In this document: piece after piece, positions 12,641 through 35,929 of the stretch
How positions within the stretch are numbered: the first letter of the stretch is position 1
How the letters are laid out: the number at the start of each line of letters is the position of its first letter
Source of the DNA: Amoebidium appalachense
Lineage: Eukaryota > Ichthyosporea
Reading direction: 5' to 3'
DNA: 64,000 nt
NCBI GenBank assembly: GCA_963693365.1
Contig: CAVNZM010000002.1
Span: 6,758,001 to 6,822,000 of the forward strand
Made by a program: the position numbers and the translations under genes
Notes under the pieces: generated by a model
Told to the model about the DNA's origin: nothing
What the model saw: the letters and a program-made list of their open reading frames with translations, nothing else
Database searches by the model: none

Positions 12641-15097
12641 GACCCTCCCTCCCTCAGAGTCATGATAACCACTCAGTGATCATAGCCCGGCACATTCTGT
12701 CTTTCGGCGGCGCGGTATATGATGGTGACCGCCGGGAAGGGCCAGGGTACCGTGACGGCACAGGCATGTCTGGAGGCTTGCTTGGCTCCCGGGCCCGCCG
12801 CTGCAGCCTGATATATATGAATTCGATGGGCAAACCGGGGGCCGGGCACCCAGTGCATTCACTGAGTTCAATCGCGACCGTCGGAGTCGCACGGTGTCAG
12901 CCTGCCGCGCTTGGTGCTTCACTTGTCACTGGCAGCTCAGTGAATTCGAAGAGGCATAGTCTGGGACCGTGACTGCAGCCGGTGACGGTGGCGGCCCCGC
13001 GGCTAGCTAGGCCCAGATGAATTCTGGCACAGTGTCAGTCACCCACTGCCACTATTGTAGGCTATATGTAGAAGGCGAGTCTTCGGAAGCTTGAAAGTCA
13101 CGGCGCGTCGCTGACTCCCAGCCACGGACCACGGCCCGTTGACCAGAACGGTGACTCAGGCAGTCTGGCTGTGAGTGTCTCCGAGTATGCGTGATGATCA
13201 CGGCCATCTAGAGACTCTCTAGATGGCCGTGGTGATGATCCAGATCCGCTCACCACACGATCGTCGGCTGGCCGAAGCCAGTCCAGGAATGCACAGGATA
13301 TAAATCCTCGGTCCCGGACAGCCATGATTGGTATGTGCACTATTGTAGGGGGATCAGGCAATCGACGTATTTTTTTTTGTAGACGCAAGTTCAGGGACAT
13401 TGAGGACCCAGCTTAATTGTCGCAAATTTGACACTTATAAAAGCTATTTAGAAAATTCGCAAGATGATTGATTACTGCTTTCTAAATTACGTTTAACGTA
13501 CGGCCGGGATGCAAATGCACCCTCAGACCCTGGATGCTCCGAAGTTGGGGTATTGGGAGACTGTTCTTCTGGGCGGTGCACAACACATTCCAGCACCTCC
13601 TTAAACCCACTGCCTTTAATCCGCCTTGCCAACACGCCCTACTCATCCGAGTCACTGTTACATAAATTTGTGAGGCATTTCGAACCTTCTCTTCAAAATC
13701 CTAGAGTTTATTCTTCACCCTTCTGTTTTAAAATAACGCTTCAAGTCATTTCGTTTTTAATGGAAATTATTTGTGTTTTGCAAAAAATAGAAAAGAAAAA
13801 CATGGGAAAGGTTTTTGCCAGCACTGGCTTCGGACCATTGAATCTTGAACTTTGGCATAAAAAATAGAAATCTCATGATCATATGCATGTGTCACGTGAT
13901 TACACAATCACAGTGGGCCACAACATTGTAAAGCAAGTTACTGAATATCAGCGTATATTTACGGCCGAACTAATGTTTAATGAATTGTTCCCGGAGATAT
14001 TTACAGAAATTTCTAAGCTTCAAAATTTTCGTGTTATATGTATATTGCTGCTACTTTATTTTTACCTGAGTGCGTTGGTGGGCGAAATTTCCCTTGACGT
14101 AAATTCAGCCTACTTCCTCAATAAAAACAGTGCATCCCCACCAATTTCGGCCACCAACGCACTCGGTTATAATCAGCAACAAATTCATTACGCATACAAG
14201 GAAGATTAGATAATATTTATATATTATTTGACTTCTGGATCGCTTATTATCATCGCAATAATTTGCAGATTTGTACGTACGTGTTCGGTACAAGGCCTAG
14301 GGGACGTTTTGTATGCACCCAATCACATTGTAAAAACAAATTGCCCACGTAAATATTAATCTGCCCACGGGTCGTGCCACACTTTTACAATCGATTATTG
14401 TTAAGTTATTTTTAGAATTGATATAGTGAATTTTGCTGCAACATTTTACGTGGAACGTAAGACCAAGCAACCTGCATTGTATATACGTATATAGTATATA
14501 ATCTGATTTTTGGATAGACTCCGAATTTCGGACGGTCCTTGCGTCACTACAATAGGCCACTCCGGATCGATCGCCGTCCGCATAAAGCGCACAATAGTCA
14601 GTGTTCAGTCCGACGCAGAGAGCACAAGGACAATAGAATATCTATAAACATTAATATATAAAAAGAACATTTAACATTTTGCTAACTACCATATAATACT
14701 TATGACAAATACGGTATGTTATACAATTACCACACATGCGCCGAAGTCATGAATCATGATATTCATTTGGGACTCCACCTTTAGATCCCAACTGATTGTG
14801 AACCAATAAAAAGGAGAGCAAGTAGCCGGCTGCGCCGCAGATCTCGCGCCAGATGATAGATCATTGTATATGCCTTTTCAGCGCAGATAAGCGGAAGAAT
14901 CATGAGAGCCCTTCAATCTATACTCTCATAGTTTTTCTTAACAATTTTATCGAGTTTCAATATTCAGTTGTTTCAAGTTTTTGCTTTCGACTACCGACAA
15001 CGATCTACAAACTCCTAGATCTGGAAACATTCATGCTGATAACCCATCCCGAACTGTGACCGTGGCTCAGTGCACGTGAGTCAGGTTGCCTCGATAC
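12641..15097. other. Non-coding stretch with two hairpins, no gene recognised
   Basis: The 12.7-13.4 kb part is GC-balanced and 13.4-15.1 kb is AT-rich. I see no coding signal. A perfect hairpin lies at 13199-13231 (16-bp arms around one base). A larger inverted repeat pairs 14068-14089 with 14143-14164 (21 of 22 bases match), with an intervening 53 bases. Confidence 0.4.
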
Positions 15098-15596
15098 GTA
15101 TTACCGGGCATCTCCCTTTCGCGGAGTTTCTCGCTTGAGAAGTGGTTTCTTCTACGCCTGGTGGTCCACTGCAACCTATGGTAACTTCTACACGCTGTCT
15201 ACGCTTCTACGCGACCTATTGGCGGTGGGCTGCTGCAACTTCTTCAGCTACTTCTGCGCTGCGTGAGTGGAGGCCCTGGGGCGGCTACTTGGTCGTCGGG
15301 GAGCTTTCCAAGTGACTGCCAGTCCTTAGCCTCCAGTCAGTGTGGTCTGGTCAACATCGGTGCAGCAGCATATGACTAGTTGGAGCAAACTAGTTTCACG
15401 CATACACGTACACTTACGGTTTTGCCCGCTGGTGTCCTTTGTCACTTGTCGCTTTATTTTTATTTCGTAGCTTTGGCTTTTTCAGTTCTATTGGTGGTTA
15501 TGTAGCCTGTGGCTGCACGTTGCCTTCATCAACGGATCAATAAACCCGAGTCAAAAGAAGAAAAAAAAGGGGGGGAAAAAAAAAAAGTATTACCGG
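15098..15596 (+). mobile_element. Processed retrocopy of the 1.26-kb unit with 10-bp target duplication
   Basis: The body is 15108-15586, with GTATTACCGG duplicated at 15098-15107 and 15587-15596. It aligns with exon 1 (1262-1490) and exon 2 (1745 onward) of the unit near the window start and lacks the 254-bp intron exactly. It keeps the AATAAA signal and ends in an A-rich tail interrupted by G. Poly-A tail, intron loss and target duplication are the classic signs of LINE-mediated retroposition. Substitutions and a few indels against the parent indicate moderate age. Confidence 0.85.
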
Positions 15597-16545
15597 ATGT
15601 ACGTGCACAAAAATAAGATATAAGTGGTGGTGCACCTACAGGGGCAACCGTGTGTTCTGCAAGGAGGAAACAAGTGTTGTAAGCATTGCTTTCGCATGTT
15701 ATTTTGAACCTGCATAAAGTTTGAATAGTATTTGTTTTTTAAAAAAGACAGGTGACGTTTGGGTACCGTGGTCACCTGGATTGGCTTTCTAAAACCCCCC
15801 CGTGTCTAGGTTTTCCGAATTTTGGTATTGGGAATCATTTAGTAAAATGTCAGACTCTCAAAAGCTCCATCAGTAAATTTTCATCGAGAATCTTTTTTGT
15901 GTTTTCACGGTTACTTCTCTTACTAGAATCATATATCACAAAATCCTTCCCTTTTGGTATAGTGATTTTTTTCTTACATCACCTGCAATGGAATCCCCTC
16001 AAATATGCGGCGTCCAGGATTATCGTGCCTTGCAAGAACGCACCTTTTGCGTCCCGACGGCCCACGCACCCGACACCCGGTGAACATATTCATTTTCGTC
16101 CCGGATGCTGGCCATGGGGCCATACGCGGGTTCTCCTACAATAGTTCCGAGGCCGCGCTGTTTTCGGAAGTTGGACGCACTCGGGGCACCTTGCCTACGG
16201 CAACGGCTCTTTTGGAGCACACCGTCGCCATCCGCCGCCGACGTAAACGCTTGTGCGCTTGTTGTTATCGTATACGTACGATCATATGTTGTAGGAAACG
16301 GTTCCTCAATCATTATGCCCTCATGGTCACATTCATCAGAATCTCTTCAAAGTAAAACATAAGGTAACCTGAAATTCAAAGCCACTTGGGTCAGTACTAG
16401 TCACCAACACAGTCACGTCTACTGCGATTCCGCCTAATATATTAGTTTTCGCCACCTACCTTCCTTTCCTAACCATTTTTCCTTCTTCCCTTTATTTTTT
16501 TGTCTTCTCACGCTGCCCAAGTACGGTTTTTACGCCCACCGCCTT
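15597..16545. other. Intergenic stretch upstream of zinc-finger gene
   Basis: AT-rich until about 16000, then a GC-rich part (16000-16320). A 97-codon minus-strand frame (16020-16313, ATG start) and overlapping plus-strand frames exist here, but none shows a recognisable domain. Pyrimidine-rich sequence (16455-16515) precedes the zinc-finger gene. Confidence 0.3.
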
Positions 16546-16585
16546 CATGTGTGTGACGCAGGCAGCTACCCGTCGTGACCAGACC

Positions 16586-17679
16586 ATGGCTGAGCCCGAA
16601 AGTGGCGAGTGCGTGTGCGAGTTCCCGGGCTGTTTGCGTCGCTACCTGAACGAGCACAGCCGCCGCCAACACTATAGGCGTGCACATGGTAGTGAATGGG
16701 CAAATCGGGCCGTACGCCGACGCCATAAGGCGCGACCAGAGAAGAGTTTCAAGGTCACCAACCAGTATGGCGCCGAGAGTTCCCCAACCACCGTCGTAAA
16801 CTTTCATGTTGCCACGCGCGCATCACCAACACATACAAACACGAGCGCGGGCACACACTCGCCCCCTTTTGAACACGTTTTGAAGCTGGAAACAGATACG
16901 GCTGCGCCCCACCTGCCCGACAGGCTTTCCAAGGTTTCACTACCCGGCTCACGCACGCTGTCTCCCAAGGCTTACGGCACTCCACCTTACCAAGACACCA
17001 ACATGCACAACCATACCATGGCCCCTTACTACCAGCATAGACGCGAAGAATATGGCTCGTACGGAGAAATACAAAGTGAGCGCAGCATAGCAGGCTACCG
17101 CCATTCACTAAATACTTCACACACGTCAGAAATGAAGTATGGACGGCCACACGGCAACTTGAACGGGGGTTCTATGACCTGGAGGCAGGAGGGCCCTGGG
17201 GCCCACGTCAACATCAATGACGTGTGTCCGGCGGACCGTGTCAGCTATAGCGACGAGTTTCCTCTCCGACAGCCCTCCAACCGTAGTGAAGGCGAGAGGG
17301 AATGGGCCACCAGCCGGCCAAATACGCACACACATAAGTGGGCACACGATAGAGAGCACGTGTCCCCAAGTGGCAACGTGCCTGCGTGTGCCTGTTCAGA
17401 CTGCAGCCCACGTCCGGCCCAAGCACACGGGTGGTGGGCGGCCCAGGAGTCGCTCCGACGCAGTCTCCCTCCCGTAGTGCTTCGTGAGCGTCCAGCTGTG
17501 CCTGTCGAGTGTGGGCCACACTGCACGTGTCCGCACTGTGTGCCTCGCTCTTCGGAACAGGCCACGTGGCACATAGGCACACGTGCACAGCCACAGAGGG
17601 AATGGGCGGCAGCAGGCGGTTGCAAGGGGTCGTGGTCTGGGGACTATGAGAGCAGCGGTGAGTTCGGCGACCCGACTCG
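16586..17679 (+). CDS. Single C2H2 zinc-finger protein, first exon of a spliced gene
   Basis: The ATG at 16586 has a good context (GACCATGG); an upstream in-frame ATG at 16547 has a weaker one. Residues about 8-30 form one finger, C-X4-C-X12-H-X4-H, followed by a strongly basic segment (RRRHKARP) that could act as a nuclear signal or DNA contact. The remaining 300 residues are low in hydrophobic residues and include two Cys-rich pieces (CACSDC and CGPHCTCPHC) spaced about 40 residues apart, plus repeated W-containing motifs. At 17680 a GTATGT donor opens into poly-C and CA repeats like those in introns of neighbouring genes, so the open frame beyond it is probably intron. I could not find the next exon. 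A DNA-binding role is inferred from the finger only. Confidence 0.5.
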
Positions 17680-20230
17680 GTATGTTACTATGTGCATGTG
17701 CCCCACCCCCACCCCCTCCCCCCCACCTCCCCCCGCCCAACAAACACACCCACATACACACGCATGCACACGCACACACGCGGAAAAAGAGTGCACACGT
17801 CGATGTTTAGTGGTGCTTGTTGCTGCTGATAGCATTGTATCAAGCACTACTAGGATCTGAACCTCAATAATCCATGTCCGTGCCAGCGGACATACTAGAA
17901 ATTTATAAAATCGTGTCGTACTGTGACATGAGGTTCTTCGAAACCATTTATGGATGTGCTTCACAACTGGCAAGTTGTACACATTTATCTTGTGATGATG
18001 TTGCTTCCCACGTGACATCGCCGAGTGTACTACTCCACACCGTCAATTCTATTGATCCTTCTAGATTAATATAACCGTTATTTCGGTATTACGCGGTTGG
18101 CCATCATGTTATCATCACTCGGACAACATCCTTGATTATCAGGCTATGTTTGTAAGTATAGTAACATCAGTCCTTGTATACCACCATTTAACGACAGACG
18201 GAGGCTTCATAGCTGTTTTCAAGCAAAGCTACTCTTTGCACGTGGCCTCGGGGAATGGTGTTAATTTCTTAATGGTGTCAATGAGAGGTGAAATCATGCT
18301 TGTTTCTCATCTTGTAGGCTGACTCCACCTAGGTGCCAGTTGTGATTGGTTTCACAAAAACGATCCGGTCGGACATGCCTCTCCGATTTCTTTAAGTCGT
18401 TCGAATCCCTGACCTTTTCTGATCGAGAATTGAAGTTAGGATTCTCACTGACTGGGTATGTAAATGTGAACGTATGATTATGACACCGTGATGAGGACTG
18501 ACCATGAAATACACTTGTCCATAATTCGAACTGTACTATTTAAATTTTGTGTGGCTAAGTCTTAAATGTTTGAATTCGCTGGTGTGCTTGTACATGTCAA
18601 GTTTGTCGCTCTCTCTTAAAATTTAAAATGACCCTGCACAACTGTGATTGGTTCTGATTTTAACCATTTTTCCTCGCAGGCCCCGAGTGCGCTCACACAG
18701 TGTCGGTAGTTCGCTGTCTCCGCCGGTGGGCTATCATATGAATGACCAGCAACAAGACTTCGGCCCCTTGTAAGTTCAACTGAGTCACTAGGCATCATGT
18801 TAATCGACACAGCCACCATAACTCCTAAGTTATACTACTAGACTAAGCACTGCAAATGAATTGAACGTGTTTTAATTGTTCACTAATCAACATACGGGCT
18901 AGAAGAGCACTGTGACTGTGCTTTGCACGTAGACTACTAAATTTTAATATGCTACTGAAACTCAGTGAGTTAATTGTTTGCAACTTTGACTTTACTGTAG
19001 GGTAACTTTAATACGGGGGCACTCTTGGATGTAGACAGGGGTAGTGGTAGCAATGATTACACTTTACTGTCTTTTTGCTGTGACAGGACTGCAGCCCAGT
19101 TCCTGTTTGATAAAGTGGTGCTAATTACACTAGGAATGAAATGATAGTCACTGAGGCTCTCAGAGGCACTGATATCTGCAGAGAGAGGCAGGTCCTGTAT
19201 TAGATGATATTATCATGAAGATGCATGTGAAGTCAACAGATTATCTGGTCGGAGTCGAAAGAAATGCTGCTGACGTGATAACTAGTACTAGTTATTATTG
19301 TCAATTTGGGTACATACATAAAACAAACAAAAAACTAGGAATCATGGTTGTCATTTCAAATACTCAAAAGAAATAAATATGATAATCATAACTTTCCAAA
19401 TGCATAAACCTTGTCAATGAGTGCTTGGCGACAACTCTATGGGACTTGTCAATAATACACACCTATGGCTACCGTTACACGTTAAGAGTACTATTATTAG
19501 TTCTAGCATGTACATACGTATACAAACAGTTACTGCTGTTTTCGTTTCTATCACCGTTTGGCACTTCAATCCTTGTGGCAAGGGTGTTGACAGACTCCGA
19601 ATTAGGTGCTACACAATTTCCGATCAAAACAAGCGGCTTACAGAGTGACCGTCACCCCAGTAGCGCGAACAAGTAATTACCACCCTATGGGATGATGACC
19701 AGGCCGTTTTGTTAATCATGTTATCAAGTCTGAAGCTGGAGGCGATTATCACCGATTTTGCTGCATCAAATTGTTTTGTATCAAGTTGTTTTGTAACATA
19801 AATCGCTATTAGTATATAGCAAAACCCGCAGCGGCTGCCCAGTGCACAGGTGATACAGCACATAACAATCATTCGAAAATATACTTCAACCCAAAAAATC
19901 TTTGTGGTGCGCAACACTTCTGTACTCTAGGACAGCCTGAGGTACAGCATTTCGCTCATAGCTAAGTCAGTACGAGCACTTCAAATTAATATTGATACTC
20001 TACATGTACCTGCCAGCCCCTGGTGACGCTGGGCAAACTTCGAAAATCTCACGAGGATGGGCAGCCCAACCGATACCCTTCTTGCTCCCTGACCTCCCCT
20101 GTAACCAATGCAACCCAATCCATATCAGCATATGTTAGGCATAAACAAGACCCCCCCCCCCCCCCCCCCCCTCCCCCCGCCCCCCTCGGAGTCCCCCTCC
20201 GGACCCCCCCCCCCCCCCACGCACACACAG

Positions 20231-20283
<53 letters not shown>

Positions 20284-20366
20284 ACCTCCACCACCCGACT
20301 GGCCCCCACTACCACTACCACCGTGTCGGATATGCACATACACACACGCATACATATGCGCCGGGT

Positions 20367-20398
<32 letters not shown>

Positions 20399-20480
20399 AA
20401 AATACAGATATAACAACAACCACGGTGCCGCCGCAGGGAAGTTGGTGGGAGACTGAGCCTCAGGTTGTGCGCATGTGTGT

Positions 20481-20524
<44 letters not shown>

Positions 20525-20561
20525 GTGTTTTTTGGGGGGGGGGGGGGGGGGGGGGAATTAC
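17680..20561. other. Probable intron followed by AT-rich non-coding DNA and microsatellites
   Basis: C-rich and CA repeats at 17703-17780 follow the donor of the zinc-finger gene. From 17.8 to 20.1 kb I see no coding signal. Poly-C (20151-20218), A17, CA (20245-20282) and poly-G (20367-20397) tracts follow. The missing last exon of the kinase gene should lie in this direction on the minus strand. Confidence 0.35.
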
Positions 20562-29922
<9,361 letters not shown>

Positions 29923-30922
29923 GTTGCAGGTGACTTGCTACCACATGGCTTAGCTACTTTATTCACTTCAACAAAACTGCACTGTAAGTGTCCACAGACG
30001 GTGTGATATAATGGACTTCGGGTGGGCCCCTCTATTATTGTAGAGACCTGAAGAGAGAGCTAGCCTAAGCCGAAACATGTTTGTGTGCCAGCCAGTACTG
30101 TGCATGTGTACTGTGGAATGTGGCGCGTGCAGTTGATTAACGGAAACTTTACCATATATGGTATTGTTTTGTTGTTGTGCTGTACGTATGCACATTGTAT
30201 TCAGTGCACCGGAGGCTTCGGAGCGGCCGGCGGTCGACCGTCGGCTTTTCATTCATTTTAGATACCTTTGTAGAATCTTTTCACTGCTTCTTCCTATGGC
30301 TTGATTCTTTTCACTTTACACAGAAGTGCACCGGATGTACACCACGTGAATCCCAGTCAGTGAATTCGCCACCATGACTCAATATTCGCTGGCTCATCCA
30401 ACCAATCAGACGTTATTCTCTTTCTATTGGTCGATGAGGTGCCCAATCCTGGGGCTTTTCACCAGATTCGAACATTTTATTCTTGGCATATATGTAGGTA
30501 TTAATATGAAAAGAACCGATGATGGCCAATTAAAAATGAATAATATATCGTAATATTGAATATATAAGTGCTTTTTAATCCCAAGATAGGGCTTTTGCAT
30601 TGTATTTTGCACTTCGTTGTAAATGGTTCCGAACGGGAGTCACTAAGTCTATGCGGAATGCATGGGCAGCCATATTAAGGCATTTGCCAATAGAGAAAAT
30701 TTTGAAAAATGCTTTTTGATTGGCTGTAAACCGATCACGTCATTTGATTGGCAGCTTACAATCTTTTTGTTTATCATCCCCGGTAGAAAGGTCTCTTTTC
30801 TCAACTTCCTCCTTTTAGTTTCTTGGGTGGCCAGTTTCACTCTCTTCGGATTCTGTTCCCCTACACACTTTCCTTCTTCTCCCCTTACACAGTTTATATT
30901 GCAACCAAAAAACATTAACACA
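29923..30922. promoter_or_regulatory. Divergent promoter region with seven CCAAT boxes
   Basis: This 1-kb gap separates the start codons of the kinase gene (minus) and the ATP-grasp gene (plus). CCAAT or its complement ATTGG occurs at 30402, 30426, 30443, 30526, 30687, 30719 and 30747, all in the half nearer the ligase start. No TATA box stands out at a proper distance from either ATG. I infer NF-Y-type regulation from the motif density. Confidence 0.45.
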
Positions 30923-33324
30923 ATGGCGCTCTCTGATCTCACCGGTAGTGATGCTGCCACACAGACGGCCCGTGAGGCAGCTCTGAATGGCAAGAATGTG
31001 ATCTACATCCCGCCCATGATGTTCCCTGGGTACTCGGGGGTGCACCCCGGCACCAAGGTCCTTGTCGACTGGATAAAGTGCGTGCCCCTTGGCTGGTTTG
31101 TGCGAGCAACTTAGCGCTCTGGGTTTCTGTTGTTGCATGCGAATTCAAACGTTCTAGTTGGGTTGGGTTCCCGAAGTTGTAATACATCTCGTGTGTCTCT
31201 CAATCACCGCTCTGAAAGAAACTTGCTCCTCACAACCGGAAGTTGAGCCTCATTCTGAACCTCTTTATCGATGCTGCTAAATATAGCTCTTCGTAAAACC
31301 ACGCGAGTCCTTTCCTCGCTTCTAATGCGCAGCCAATGCTGCCTGTCTTGTACGGGTTATGTAATCTCATCTGCAACACCCCCCCCCCCTCCTCCCCTAT
31401 ACTCGGCAACACGTTTCCCATCCTCCCCACCCCCCACCCTGCCCACTCCTTCCTTGTTTCAAACGCCATGCTCCAACGTGATATGAACATGCCGCGCTTC
31501 ACATTTCATGCCCGGATTCCTATTCTATCATACCCTCCGCATGCACCCTCCATAACCGAGGGCAGGAAATTATTGTGTACCTCGTGCTAACCCCCCCCCC
31601 CCCCCCTCCTCCCTCCCCCCCCCCCCCCCCCTTCCCCCTCCCCCTCCCCCTCCGCCCCCTTCTCCCCCCCCCCATCCCATCATCTCCAATGAAAACCAGG
31701 GGGTGCGGTGTGAATCTGTACCTTGTGACAGAGAAGGATGCGCAGTACGAGGCCTGGATGAAAGAGAAACTGTGTGACGGCGCTCTGTTCGTGGACCTGT
31801 CTGACCAGGAGAACTGTGCGGCAAACATCTACAAGGCTGCCCAGGATTCAGGCGTCAAGTTCGATGCCGTCTTCAGCCGCACTGAAAACTGGCAGCCGGT
31901 CGTAGGCCAGGTAATACTTATGACCCCCCTTTCCCCTGCCCTCTCCCCCCCCCTCCCCCCCTCCCCCCACCACCACCACCACCACCAAACACACACACAT
32001 TCGCTGCCACCCCACCGTTACAAACACATGCCGTATGGCACACATGACTACCTACAGTTGAGAACCTTATCTATCCCCTTTCCCTCTAGCCATGTCACAT
32101 TCTGTGAACTGCTATGTTAGGCTTACCATGCCAGCTCGGCATTGCTGGATAGGGTTACTGTGCAGGGAACGAAAATGTGGATATTGGGAATATAACAGGA
32201 GCACGGTGGTTTAAGCCTGGTGAGGCGGTTCCATGGGATGTTTATCGAACAAAGTGAGAGTTGTAAAACGTGGCGAGCTTGTCTGGATGGCGATGGTGCA
32301 ACCCTGCTAAACTGCCATATCCCTCCCATGATTGGTTTTTAGCGGGCAGTGTTCCAACAATCCTATCTTCGATTAGCTGTCTCCAGACCTTCACCCCTTG
32401 CATACTCCGAGCTCGGACACATTCTAACACCCCCCACCCCAACCCTCCTCCCCCCCCCCCCCCCCTCCCCCCCCCCCTCCCCCCTACCTCTTCCTTCCCT
32501 ACTCCGTTTTTTCCCAATGAAAAACAGCTGTGTGAGCTTCTAGGGATCAAGAACAACCCAGCATCTGCCTACAATGCAGCACGCAACAAGCACGCCACCC
32601 GTGTTAAGCTCGAGGCAGCGGGTCTTTTGACGCCCAAGAGCAGATTAGTCAACTCTATGGAGGAGCTGGAAGAGGCCCTCAAGGTCGTGCCCCTGCCCCT
32701 CGTCGTCAAGCCTACATCTGGTGCTGGAAGTGCAGGTACGTATGTGTGTGTGTTGGGGGGAGGGGGGGTTGTGAAGTCAGTACCGGGGGAAGAGTAGGGT
32801 GGGTGGGTGTTGAGTGGAGAGGGGTTTGAGGGGGGGGGGGGTGAGGGGGGGGGGGTGTTGTTAGGTGTGGTTGATCTTGAGGACTTCCATTGTGTTCACA
32901 CCAAATGTATGAGACAGATAAATGCGAGTGCATGGTGGTCGGGGAGATCAGGTATTACCACTAGGTGTAATATTACTACCAACACGTACTCCAATTCCAT
33001 CCCAACCCTGTCTCCACCACCCCCCCCCCCCCCCCCAAACCCCCCACCCCCAAAAAACACTCAAGCAAACAAACCAAACGCTGCTCATAACACATCCATT
33101 TTACTCTAAGCACTACCACATCCTGCCCCCCCCCCCCCCCCCCCCCCCTCCCCCCGCCCCCCCCCCACACACACACACACAACACACACACACACACACA
33201 GGTGTGTTCCGTGCCGATACTGCCGATGAGGCCCGCATGCACGTCAAGGCAGCCTTTGATGCCATCAAGAACAGTGGTGCCGTGCTTGCCTTCCTGCCCG
33301 GTGTCAAGGCATGAACACTCCTCC

Positions 33325-33357
<33 letters not shown>

Positions 33358-33519
33358 AGCCCTTCCGTGAGGATAGGCCCTGCTTATGGTGCATGCCCTT
33401 TTGTGTAACACTTCTGCGTCTTCTGCATTGTATTAGTGAGTGTGCACTTCGTACTCTGTAACACATTCTTACCCCCTTCCCCCCCCCCCCCCCCCCCTCC
33501 GCCCCCCACCCACCCACCC

Positions 33520-33550
<31 letters not shown>

Positions 33551-34058
33551 ATTCCCCCTCCTCCTCCTCCTCCCCCCGTGCACCCCCCTTCCTCTCCCCT
33601 CAGGCGAGTGAGACAGCCCCCGTGATGATTGAGCAATTCATGGTTCCTTATGAGTTCCCCGACCTCCCTGCCGGTGAATTCGATGTGGATATCTTGATGT
33701 GGGACGGCAAGCCGATTTACTGCGAGGTCTGCGACAACTGGACCCCGGTATAAGATCCCCCCTCCCCCCTCCCTCACCCTCACCCTCGCCCGCCCCTCAC
33801 TCCTCCTCCTCACGCCTTCCCAACACACCTACACACAGCCACTCGCCCGCTCACTCACTCATTCACTCATTCCCACTACATAGTCCCTTTCGTAGACTTT
33901 TTTGGTCCTTTTCTTTTTCACAATTACCCCCCCCCCCCCCCCCCCCCCCCCCCCCATCACCACCACCACCACCACCACCACCACCATCTCGCCCCATTGT
34001 TTCTTCCTGCATCTCTGCTCTTACTTCGGCAGCAAAACTGCAAAGTCGTGCACAATTC

Positions 34059-34098
<40 letters not shown>

Positions 34099-34301
34099 CC
34101 CCCCCCCCCCCCCCCCCCCTCCCTCTCTCCCTGGATGTAAAATGGATTCTTTTAGTAATACATATTTTCTCTGTATGTGCCCTTTTTGGCGAATCTGCAT
34201 TGTGTTGCCCGTCGTGAACTTGTATCTCGTACATTGTAACAGACTTTAACCCCTGCCCCCCCCCCCCCCCCCCCCCCACCCCCTTCCCCCTCCCCGACTC
34301 C

Positions 34302-34361
<60 letters not shown>

Positions 34362-35355
34362 TCCCCCCCTACTTCCTTGAGACGGGCAGCAACTTCCCTT
34401 CTGTTGTGCCTAAGTCAGTGCAGGAGGAGCTCAAAGAGTATTCCATCAAGTCAGTCCTGGCCCTGGGCTTCGACAGGTGCGTAGAGTAGTCGTATTTACC
34501 TTCTACTGGGACAGTTTTCATTAGGCTTTGATGTTCAAAAAAAAGATACTATTGTGTGATGACCAGATTGTTCAAATCTACTGCTAGGGAGTTCATTTGT
34601 CTTTGTTTTTTTTTTATAATGTCGATTTCAAGCTCCCGCGCAAGGTCTGAAGGTATATGATAGAAGCTTACCAGACGCGCTGGAGCCTGGGGCCTTCCCG
34701 GGCGGGTGTGTGTGGGTGGGTGGGTGGGTGGGGGGAGGGGGGGGGGAAGAGGGATGAGGAGAGGAGGAAGGGCAGAAAGAAACCAGAGATATGTGCATGT
34801 TCCATTTCAAGCCATTCTCTTTTCCTGGTTGGTTGCATGGGCTTATCACGTGACCAACGACCAATGGCTGCAGGGGTGCATTCCACGTGGAGTCCATGTA
34901 CACGAAGGAGGGCCCCATGCTGATCGAGGTCAACCCCCGTGTGGGCGGTGGCCCCGATGAGCCCTTCCACCAGGGTGTATCTGGTGTGTGCCCTGACCCT
35001 TCCCCTCCCCCCCCCGCCCCACACACATACACACACACACCTCACACATGCACGCGCACACACACGGATAAACGAGCACACAGAGGGGTTTGCGCTGGTG
35101 TCTAGCCAACTCCCTTTTCCCACCAAGCACGCACACAGATGATTGGTAAGAACTCAATGGTAGGGTAAGTGAGCCTTCCTACGGCTTTTAGTAAAACCTA
35201 GAAGACCCGCCTACAGATGGAAGTTGGCATGGCATTGTTTTTCTTTAGTTCCCTTTCCCCTTTCCCCTTCGACCGCGCCCCCCCCCCCCTCCCCCCCCTC
35301 CCCCCCCCCCCCCCCCCCCCCGCTCTCCCCTCCCCCTGCCCATCCAACACAGCAC

Positions 35356-35390
<35 letters not shown>

Positions 35391-35898
35391 CCCCCTACTA
35401 CCTCCATGCCTTCCTCAACTAAACTCCCCCCCCCCCCTTCCCCTCCCCCCCCCTCCCCCCTACACCCACCCAAACCCCCCTCCCCTCCCTCTCCCAGACA
35501 TCAACATGACCAAGAATTTCTCCATGGCTATGTGTGGTGTGCCCATCAACCCCCCAAGGGCAGCAACACCCATCAAGACGATGGTGCACTATGACGTGTG
35601 CTGCCCTGTCACAGGTGACTAATCTCTCTCCCTCCCTCCCTTTCCCCCTCTCTCTCTCTTCCCCCCCCCTTCCCCTCCCCCCCTTCCCCTTCTCCCCCCC
35701 CCCCCCCCCCCCCCCAACACACACACACACAAACACCAACACACCTTCCTGGCCACACACACCAGCCCCATACCACCAAACGCAACAACTATCACCAAAA
35801 CGGACTTTGGGGGGCCGGGTCTGTACTGCCAGTCCCCTGCCTTTGACTTGGCTGTTTCGAGGCAGATTTGTCTGTTGTGTTTGGGGCTGTGTTTTTTT

Positions 35899-35929
<31 letters not shown>

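Noticed and set aside
16020-16313. 97-codon minus-strand gene
   Set aside because: No domain, overlapping frames on the other strand, and no neighbouring exon found.
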